Shown one piece after another: positions 1 through 6,800 of a DNA stretch of 16,680 nucleotides. Position numbers and translations under genes: made by a program. Position 1 is the first letter of the stretch, and every line of letters begins with the position of its first letter. The notes beneath the pieces were generated by a model that was given only the letters and a program-made list of their open reading frames with translations, was not told the origin of the DNA and did not search any database. This DNA is from Azonexus sp. (lineage in GTDB: Bacteria > Pseudomonadota > Gammaproteobacteria > Burkholderiales > Rhodocyclaceae), in contig JAISPT010000075.1 of NCBI GenBank assembly GCA_031274715.1, forward strand, positions 1 to 16,680. The letters run 5' to 3'.

Positions 1-77
1 CCCGCGAACTGGGCCTGTCGCGCGTCGGCCTGCGCGCCAAGCTCGCTCGCTATGGGCTGGACGGGGGCGAAACTTGA
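1..77 (+). CDS. C-terminal end of a Fis-type HTH regulator (probable sigma54-dependent response regulator), partial
   Basis: Reading from base 3, the last 24 codons end at TGA (75-77). They encode a segment with the pattern RELGLSRVGLRAKLARYGL, the recognition part of a Fis-type helix-turn-helix as found at the C-terminus of NtrC-family activators. The spacing of Leu-Gly-Leu-Ser-Arg followed by a Leu-Arg-x-Lys-Leu helix is typical. Such proteins bind upstream activating sites and, when complete, carry a receiver and an AAA+ domain that contacts sigma54 RNA polymerase. None of those domains is visible here because the gene begins before the window. A stand-alone Fis-like protein or another Fis-HTH regulator cannot be excluded. 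The gene converges on pbpC, with hairpins between them. Confidence 0.7.
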   Translation, partial: RELGLSRVGLRAKLARYGLDGGET

Positions 78-140
78 GTTGGGCGTAAAACCGCAGCATC
101 CACTTTCATCCAGGATTCATCCAGAAACTAACTTCGGTTT

Positions 141-200
141 GAAACCCCGGCCTTCAGGCCGGTGCGAAGGTTGGAACCCCGGCCTGAAGGCCGGGGTTTC
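141..200. terminator. Long perfect inverted repeat, REP-like or bidirectional terminator
   Basis: Arms at 141-162 and 179-200 are exact reverse complements over 22 bp, with a 16-base loop. Each arm also contains the short palindrome GGCCTTCAGGCC or GGCCTGAAGGCC. It lies between two convergent genes, so it can end transcription from either side. There is no clear T run after it, and the length and internal palindromes are more like a dispersed REP/BIME-type repeat than a plain intrinsic terminator. Confidence 0.6.
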
Positions 201-209
201 GACCGTAGC

Positions 210-242
210 AACGAGGGAGGGGATGCAAACCCCTTCCTCGTT
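210..242. terminator. Second hairpin in the convergent gap
   Basis: Arms 210-222 and 230-242 (AACGAGGGAGGGG against CCCCTTCCTCGTT) pair over 13 positions with one mismatch and a 7-base loop. A short T run (241-243) follows on the + strand. This is the best candidate here for a terminator of the upstream + strand regulator gene. Confidence 0.5.
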
Positions 243-251
243 TGTCGTGAC

Positions 252-273
252 CGACAGGCATGAATGCCTGTCG
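252..273. terminator. Third hairpin, tight palindrome just after the pbpC stop codon
   Basis: CGACAGGCAT (252-261) and ATGCCTGTCG (264-273) form a perfect 10-bp stem with only two bases between the arms. It lies about 20 bp beyond the pbpC stop on the minus strand, where a terminator of the A2M-pbpC operon is expected. On that strand the following bases include a short run (GTCACGACAAACG) but no T tract, so a role in transcript stability or a site for a dimeric protein is also possible. Confidence 0.45.
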
Positions 274-293
274 CTAATGTTTGTTGCCGGTGT

Positions 294-2630
294 TCAGCGC
301 ACGCTGACGCTGATCCGGTCGTAGCGTCCGCGCTCATCCATGACGGTGATGTCCACGCGGCCATTTTCTTCCAGACGGCGAATCAGGGGCTGGCTGGCTG
401 GCTGGCGGGCGACCAGGCGGCCATTGATCAACCAGATCACCTCGCCGCGCTGGCCGCGCAGTTCGAGGCGGATGACCGGCGGCTGGTCGGGCCGAGGTCG
501 GCGGATGACTTCGCCGTGGCTGAGGCCGACGATGCGCAGCCCGGCTTCCGGTTCGCGCGCCGACGGGCAACGCGCGTCCCAGGCCGGGGGCTTGGCCCTG
601 GCCTGGATGTCGGCGGGCAGCCAGGGTTCGAGCGCCGCCGGCCAGCGTGCCGCCTCGACGCGGCGGCGCGGCCGGTCGCTGCATTCGGCGCTGACGCGCA
701 GGCCGCTGGCGGCATCCACCTCGTAGGCGGTGCGCGCTTCGCCACCGCGCAGACGGTCGGGGAAAGTCGGCGGCGCGGTGTCATTGAGCAGCCAGGCCAG
801 CATCTGCCGGTGGCAGAGCGGTTCTTCCGCCGGGTCGAAGCGGGTGCCGAGCGGCCAGCAGATTTTTTCCTGGCGGACGGAGGGCGGCGGGATACGGGGC
901 ACTGGTGCCTCTTTGTCGATGGCGGTGAACAGGTCGACCAGCAGCGGGGCGGCGGTGTTGGCGCCGAAGAAGCCGGGGTTCGGCGTACCGTCCGGCCGGC
1001 CGACCCAGACGCCGACGGTGTAGCGGTCGGAAACACCGACCGACCAAGCGTCGCGGAAGCCGAAACTGGTTCCGGTCTTCCAGGCGATGCCGCGACGGAT
1101 GCCCGACCCCTGCTCGACGGCCCGGCCGATCGGGCCGCCCGATTCGAGCACGTCGCGGATGATGAAGGCGGCACCTGGCGACAGCATGCGTTGCTCGACC
1201 AGCGGCTCACCGGGCCGGTAGCGTGGTTTGCCGGCCATGCCTTGACGGGCGAAGGCGATGTAAGCACCTACTAACTGTTCCAGCGTTGTAGCAGCGCCGC
1301 CCAATATGACCGACAGGTTGGGCGCTTCCCCCTTGGGGAAATCGAGCTTGAGGCCGCCCCGGCGTAGCGCGGCGACGAAGCGGTTTGGTTCGAGGCGGTC
1401 GAGCACTTCGACTGCCGGTACGTTCAGCGACTTGGTCAGGGCCTCAGAGACACCAACCGGGCCGTGGAAGGATTGCTGGAAATTGCCCGGTTGGTAGCCA
1501 CCGAAGGACTGCGGCACGTCGGCCAACAGCGATTCGGAATGGATCAGACCTTCGTCGAGCGCGAGGCCATAGAGAAAGGGTTTCAGCGTCGATCCGGGCG
1601 AGCGCGCGGCGCGCACCATGTCCACGAAGGCGAAGCGGTCGGCATCGGCGAAATCCGCCGAGCCGGCATAGGCACGTACTTCCAGCGTGGTGTTGTCGAC
1701 GACCAGGGTGGCCATCGAAACGCGCGGCGGCAGGGCACCGAGGCGGCTGGCCAGTAGCAGCTCGACGGTTTCCTGCATTGAGGCATCGATGGTCGTATCG
1801 ATGCGCTGCTCGCCCTTGGCCTCCCGGCGCAGCCGTTCGGCGAGCAAGGGTGCCAGCAGCGGCTCGCGCACGGCCTGGGCGACGATCGGTTCCTGCCGGG
1901 CATCGCCGATGTCGCTGTCGCTCCACAGGCCGGTCATCCGTTGCAACACTTTGTCGCGCGCCGCGCGAGCCTCGGCCGGCCGACGATCTGGCCGTAGCCG
2001 CGAGGGGGCTTGCGGCAGGACGGTGAGCAGCGCCGCGTCGGCATGGCTTAGGCGCCGCGCCGGCTTGCCGAGATAGGCCCGGCTGGCTGCCTCGACGCCT
2101 TCGAGTACGCCGCCCATCGGCGCGTAATTGACATAGAGGGCAAGGATTTCGTCCTTCGAGTAACGCCACTCCAGTTGCAGGGCGCGCAAGATTTGCCGGG
2201 CTTTGCCGGCCAAGGTCCGCGGTGTCGGTTCGATGATGCGGGCGACTTGCATGGTCAAGGTCGAGCCGCCGGAAACGATGCGCCCGTAACGTACCCATTG
2301 CCAGGCCGCGCGCGCCAGCGCTACGGGATTGACGCCAGGATGCCAGCGAAACCAGCGGTCCTCGTAGCCTTGTAGCGCTTGCAGGTAGAGGGGCGACACG
2401 TCGGCCAGCGCCACCGGATGACGCCAGACGTGGTCACGGTCGGGAAAGGCCCGTAATGGCGTGCCGTCGCGGGCGACGACAAGCAGCGCCTGCGGTGCGT
2501 CGCGGCCCGGCACCGGCGGGGGGAAGGCCCGGTCGAGGGCTGCCAGGCAGACCAACGCCAAGAGCGCGATCCAGAGCCAGCGTCGCAGTCGTCCTGAGGG
2601 GGGGTTCATGTTGGGTCCGGGTGGGGTCAT
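294..2630 (-). CDS. pbpC: Penicillin-binding protein 1C (bifunctional glycosyltransferase/transpeptidase)
   Basis: This class A penicillin-binding protein polymerises lipid II and cross-links peptidoglycan in the periplasm. From the chosen start it has 778 residues, close to the E. coli protein of about 770. A membrane anchor lies at about residues 18-32. The GT51 domain follows, with catalytic Glu90 in GYEDRWFRWHPG and the GGSTLTMQ motif near 121-128. The transpeptidase shows SxxK at Ser347-Lys350, SxN at 401-403 and KTG at 518-520. The last ~90 residues match the PBP1C-specific C-terminal domain. The open frame extends upstream to 2789, but that stretch overlaps the preceding gene. The ATG at 2630 lies only 4 bases after that gene's stop, which suggests translational coupling; the ATG at 2609 is an alternative. 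It is the last gene of the A2M operon, a context known for PBP1C. All catalytic residues are intact. Confidence 0.95.
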   Translation of the reverse strand: MTPPGPNMNPPSGRLRRWLWIALLALVCLAALDRAFPPPVPGRDAPQALLVVARDGTPLRAFPDRDHVWRHPVALADVSPLYLQALQGYEDRWFRWHPGVNPVALARAAWQWVRYGRIVSGGSTLTMQVARIIEPTPRTLAGKARQILRALQLEWRYSKDEILALYVNYAPMGGVLEGVEAASRAYLGKPARRLSHADAALLTVLPQAPSRLRPDRRPAEARAARDKVLQRMTGLWSDSDIGDARQEPIVAQAVREPLLAPLLAERLRREAKGEQRIDTTIDASMQETVELLLASRLGALPPRVSMATLVVDNTTLEVRAYAGSADFADADRFAFVDMVRAARSPGSTLKPFLYGLALDEGLIHSESLLADVPQSFGGYQPGNFQQSFHGPVGVSEALTKSLNVPAVEVLDRLEPNRFVAALRRGGLKLDFPKGEAPNLSVILGGAATTLEQLVGAYIAFARQGMAGKPRYRPGEPLVEQRMLSPGAAFIIRDVLESGGPIGRAVEQGSGIRRGIAWKTGTSFGFRDAWSVGVSDRYTVGVWVGRPDGTPNPGFFGANTAAPLLVDLFTAIDKEAPVPRIPPPSVRQEKICWPLGTRFDPAEEPLCHRQMLAWLLNDTAPPTFPDRLRGGEARTAYEVDAASGLRVSAECSDRPRRRVEAARWPAALEPWLPADIQARAKPPAWDARCPSAREPEAGLRIVGLSHGEVIRRPRPDQPPVIRLELRGQRGEVIWLINGRLVARQPASQPLIRRLEENGRVDITVMDERGRYDRISVSVR

Positions 2631-2634
2631 GGAT

Positions 2635-3222
2635 TTACCGGATTTCCAACTCGCGGACGAAAATGAGTTCGCAGGCACCCGCGCCGGAGTCATCGCGGGT
2701 GAGCGAACTGCGCCAGCGCCAGCTGTTAGGGTGGCGCGCTTCCACCAGCCAGCCATGAATATGCACCACCTGGCCGACACGCACAGCACGCAGTTTTCGG
2801 TCGATCGAATCGTTCGCCGGAATCATGTGCATGTTGGCGCTCGATTGCGCTACCTCGTTGGCGGGAATCGGCAGCGAGTCGGCGTGCCAGTGGTACCAGC
2901 GCCCGCCCTGCGAGATCTTGAAGTATTTCAGCACGTCGGCATCCGACATGCGGCCCCAGCCGAGAACCAGATCAATGGGCGCGAGCGCCGCCCCGGTATC
3001 GAACCGGTAGCGCTCGCTGGCGAGTACCCGCGCCTCGATGCTGAAATCCGCCAGCGGCTGGATGCTGAATTCCTTGAAGCCGAAGGCCGCCTCCTGTACC
3101 GCTATCTGCACGGGCATTTCCGGCGCGACCACCCCCGCGCCGGTATGGACGGGCTGATCCGGTCCGCATTGGTACAACAGGATGCCGATCAGGAGGGCGA
3201 TGACAAGACGGCTCGGTTTCAT
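2635..3222 (-). CDS. Conserved hypothetical membrane-anchored protein, probably periplasmic
   Basis: The product has 195 residues. Its N-terminus has a basic start (MKPSR) and a hydrophobic segment at about 6-17, followed by Tyr-Gln-Cys-Gly. Cys19 is in a poor lipobox, so an uncleaved anchor seems likelier than a lipoprotein. The rest looks soluble, with a motif-rich core: LGWGRMSD, then WYHWHADSLPIP, SANMHMIPAND and a C-terminal SSLTRDD...GACEL. I recognise this pattern from uncharacterised proteobacterial proteins but know no function. The conserved His, Trp and Asp residues (WYHWH, ANMHMIPAND) could bind a metal or ligand; that is only inference. It is directly upstream of pbpC with a 4-base gap, so the two are probably co-translated. 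No strong ribosome binding site precedes the ATG at 3222. Confidence 0.8.
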   Translation of the reverse strand: MKPSRLVIALLIGILLYQCGPDQPVHTGAGVVAPEMPVQIAVQEAAFGFKEFSIQPLADFSIEARVLASERYRFDTGAALAPIDLVLGWGRMSDADVLKYFKISQGGRWYHWHADSLPIPANEVAQSSANMHMIPANDSIDRKLRAVRVGQVVHIHGWLVEARHPNSWRWRSSLTRDDSGAGACELIFVRELEIR

Positions 3223-3291
3223 GGGTTCGGGATTTTGCCGGGCGATGTTGGCGATTGATTATGGCTGTCTGCGACCCTTCGCTTCTCGGGA

Positions 3292-3876
3292 TCAGCCTTT
3301 ATCCCTGCTCTTCTTCTCGTCGGTGACAAAGCCGATGGGGCGCTTGGGCGGATCGTCCGGCGGCGCCATGAGCTGGCGCAGCGCCTCGAAGACCTGTTTG
3401 AGCTGGGCGCGGGTGTTGTGGCTGAAGGTTTCGTGCTGCAAGGAAAGCAGTTCAGTCTTCTGTTCGAGGGCGTCGAGCCTGGCGGCCAGCTTCTGGTTCG
3501 AGGCCAGTGTCTCGCGCAGGCGCACGAAGGCGCGCACCACGTAGACCGATACCTCGACAGCGCGCGGACTGTTAAGCACAGTGGCGGCCATGATCGCCCC
3601 GTGCTCGGTGAAGGCGAGCGGGAGTTTCCGCCGGCCACCGCGTCCCGGCTTTGAAGTCGCAATTTGCGATATCAAAGCGGCATACTCCGCGTCATCAAGC
3701 TGGAACATGAAGTCAGTCGGGAAACGCTCCGCGTTGCGCCGCACCTGTTCGTTGAGGCGGCGGGTTTCGACCCCGTAGAGGGCGGCGAGGTCCTCGTCGA
3801 GCAGCACCTTCTGGCCACGGATGACGACGATGGCTTGGGCGATGCGCTCGATTGGCAGCGTGGCTGTTTCGTTCAT
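3292..3876 (-). CDS. ORF6N domain-containing protein
   Basis: The product has 194 residues. Residues ~12-97 match the ORF6N domain: an IVVIRGQKVLLDEDLAALYGV opening, then LNEQVRRNAERFP, FMFQL and an AFTEHGAIMAATVL end. This predicted DNA-binding domain, of the KilA-N/Bro class, occurs in phages and, as accessory genes, in many bacterial chromosomes. Residues ~125-168 look like a coiled coil (NQKLAARLDALEQKTELLSLQ), and the tail is charged and proline-rich. There is no signal peptide, so it is probably cytoplasmic, unlike the envelope proteins on both sides. It starts 14 bases after the A2M stop and is followed by a 69-base gap before the next gene, so it is in the same transcription unit. Its function is unknown. 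Its insertion between the A2M gene and pbpC is unusual and may reflect acquisition of an accessory gene. Confidence 0.88.
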   Translation of the reverse strand: MNETATLPIERIAQAIVVIRGQKVLLDEDLAALYGVETRRLNEQVRRNAERFPTDFMFQLDDAEYAALISQIATSKPGRGGRRKLPLAFTEHGAIMAATVLNSPRAVEVSVYVVRAFVRLRETLASNQKLAARLDALEQKTELLSLQHETFSHNTRAQLKQVFEALRQLMAPPDDPPKRPIGFVTDEKKSRDKG

Positions 3877-3890
3877 TGCGCCTGAAAACC

Positions 3891-6800
3891 TTATTCCTGC
3901 CCCGCCTTTTCCACCCCATCCGTCACCGTCAGCACGGCCTCACCGCCGGCCAGGCCGTAGACGTCGGGCCGGTACATGTCCTCGGCGTAGAGCAGCGGGA
4001 TGACGAACTTGCCCGGGGTGACGACGCGAGCGCGGTAGAACAGGCTCATCTTGCCGTGCAGGCGGCCGGCAGCGACGAAACGGTCGTCGCGGAACTCGAC
4101 GTGCTGGATACGCGGGTCGCGCATCGCCTCGGCCGGATTGACGTTGTCGATCATGACGCTGGCCAGGCCCTCGCCCTGTGCGATGTTGAGGTTCTCGATC
4201 TCGAGGCCGGCCGGAATGCGGTCGATGACCATGCCGTTGTTGATCCGACGGCGCGGATTGACGTTGATGCGCACGATGACCGATTCACCGACGCGCAGGG
4301 CACGGTTTCGCAACGGCCTGCCGTCGGCCTCGAACAGGTCGCGGCTCAAGGCGATGGCGTCGTCGCGGGCGGCTGGCATGCGGGCCGGATGGCCGTTCAG
4401 GCTGAGTTGCAGGTAGAGCGGTTCATTGTGCGTGTTCTTGATGCGCAGGCCGGCTTGCAACTCCGCCGCCGTCAGCGGCCGGATCAGGCTGCCGGCACCG
4501 CGTAGTGTTTCCGGTTTGCCTGTGCCTGCGATGATTTCCGCCGTCCAGCCGGCCTCGCCGGCGCGGGGACCGACGAAATTCCGGCCGAGCAGGAACAGCG
4601 CGAGCTTTTCCTGGGTGCTGGTGTAGTGATTTTGACTCAGTTCGCTGGCAACGATGGCGACCAGATTGTCCTGTCCCTCGACCTTGACTTTGTGACGGTC
4701 GAGCAGAACATAGGACAGCGCCGCGTCGCGCAGCGGGCTGCCGTAGTCGCCCCACCAGTAGCCCGTGTCGCGGCCTTTCTTGACACCTTCGGCCAGCGCC
4801 GTCTGGGCGCGGGTTTCGTCGCCCATCAGTTTCAGAGCCAGACCGAGATGAATCAAGGCCAGTCCGGAATGCGCCTGATCGCGCACTTCGAACATCTGGC
4901 GCAGGGTCGATAGCGGCGCCTTGGCCTCGCGGGCCAGTACGTAGGCACCGTAGGCGAGCACGCCGAAACGGCCGGCGCCGGCGTAGCGGAAATCCTGCCA
5001 GCCGTTCTCGTTGTAGGCGACCCTGCCCGCCGGCAGGCCGGCGGCGCCTTCCTGCAAATACTTGAGCAGGAATTCCTGGGTCTTTTGCTGCATCGCTTCC
5101 GGTACCGGGAAGCCCTGTTCGCGTGCGTCGAGCAGGAAATTGCCGACGTAGGCCGAGAGCCAGTACTGATATTCGGAAACGTTGCCCCACATACTGAAGC
5201 CGCCATTCGGCGCCTGCATCGCACCGAGTCGGGCGATGGATTTTTCCAGCATGGCCGTCCGTTGCTCGCGGCTGTAGGCTTTGAGGCCGAACAGTTTGGC
5301 CCCTTCCTCGTCGATCAGAACATGGGGGTAGGCGGTGCTGGTCGTCTGTTCGGCACAGCCGTAGGGATAGGTGAGCAGGCCCTGGATGGCACTGCGAACG
5401 TCGATCGGCGCTTTGTCGGAGATCGCCAGATGGGCCTGCACGGTGCCATGGATAAAGCCGCCCAGGTCGGCTTCCCGGATGTCGACCATCTCGCCCGGCG
5501 CCACCGTCAGCAGTCTGCGCACCTGTTGTCGCGGCGTCGCGGCCTGGACTTGCAGACCGAAGCTGCGTTCCAGCTTGAGGCCAGCGCTGCCGGCAACGTG
5601 TACTCGGACTTCCGCCAGGCCGAAAGCCTGGCCAGCTTCGAGCGGGAAGCGCAGGGTCTGCTTCTGCTGATCCTTGAGTTCCAGTTCCCGCTCGGCGTTG
5701 TGGATCTTCAGGCCGTCACCATTCTCGACGCGGACCTTGAGCTTTTGCGTAGAACCGGACAGGTTGTGCAGATCAAGCGCGATGGTGGCTTGATCGCCGA
5801 CGGTCAGGAAGCGCGGCGTCAGCAATTCGGCGACTAGCGGTGCGGCGACCACGGTCTCGCTCTCGGCATTGCCGAAGCGGTCGGCAGCGGCGGCCACTGC
5901 CATCAGGCGCAAGGTACCGTTGAAGTCGGGCACGTCGAGGGCGATCTCGGCCTCGCCCTGGGCGTCGAGCTGGACCGGACCCGAGAACAGGTCGACCAGG
6001 CGGACCTTCTTGGGCAGGCTGCGGGTCGCTTTCGGCGCGGCATCGCCGCCGAACTTGAGCTTGCCCTTGCGGCCGGCCATTTTCTCGATCAGGCGGCCGT
6101 AAACGTCGTACTGGTCGGCGCCGTAGCGCAACCGGCCAAAGAAGAAGGCGAACGGATCGGGCGTGGCGAAGCGGGTGATGTTGAGGATGCCGACGTCGAC
6201 AGCGGAGAGTGTGACGAGGGCCGTCTGGCCGCCCAGGTCGGGCACCTTGACCTTCACCTTGAGGCGCGTGTCGGGCAGCATCTTCTTCGGCGCGTCGAGG
6301 CTGACCGCCAGCTTGCGCTCGCCGCGTTCGAGCGGCAGATGCATCAGGCCGAGCGCCCGCGCTGGCGTGACCTTCTCGCCGCTGCTACCAGGGCGTAGCA
6401 CGACCACCGAGACGTAGAGATCGTGACGCTGCCAGGTTTTGTCGACCGGAATGTCGACGGTCGTGCCGTCGAGCGGGACGGAGGTCCGCTTCACCCACAG
6501 GGTGCGGTCGCCTTCGACGGTAATCAGCGCCTCACCGGCATGTGGCGGCGTGATGGTCAGCTTGGCGGTGTCGCTGTCGCGGTAGGCCGGCTTGTCGAAT
6601 TTCAGCGCCACCCGGTCGGGGCGGACGCCCTGGCTTTCGTCACCGCGGGCGCTCCAGCCGGCGTAGAAGCGGAACCGGGTGGTCTGCTGGGTTGCCGGGT
6701 CGAGGATTTCCAGGCGATAGCGGCCGTACTTGACCGGGATGCCGAGTTTGCCGCGTCCGCCGTCGGGGATGCTGACGCTGGCGGTGTTGACCAGTTCGTC

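Noticed and set aside
264..1274. 336-residue open frame on the + strand opposite pbpC
   Set aside because: It is antisense to an intact pbpC, with Ala/Arg/Gly/Asp-rich sequence, no family motif and no ribosome site. Long shadow frames are expected in GC-rich DNA.
2631..2789. N-terminal extension of pbpC to 2789
   Set aside because: It overlaps the preceding gene by about 155 bases and adds a low-complexity stretch ahead of the normal PBP1C start.
2461..3258. 265-residue + strand frame opposite pbpC and the unknown membrane protein
   Set aside because: It spans two real minus-strand genes and their junction and shows no recognisable domain.
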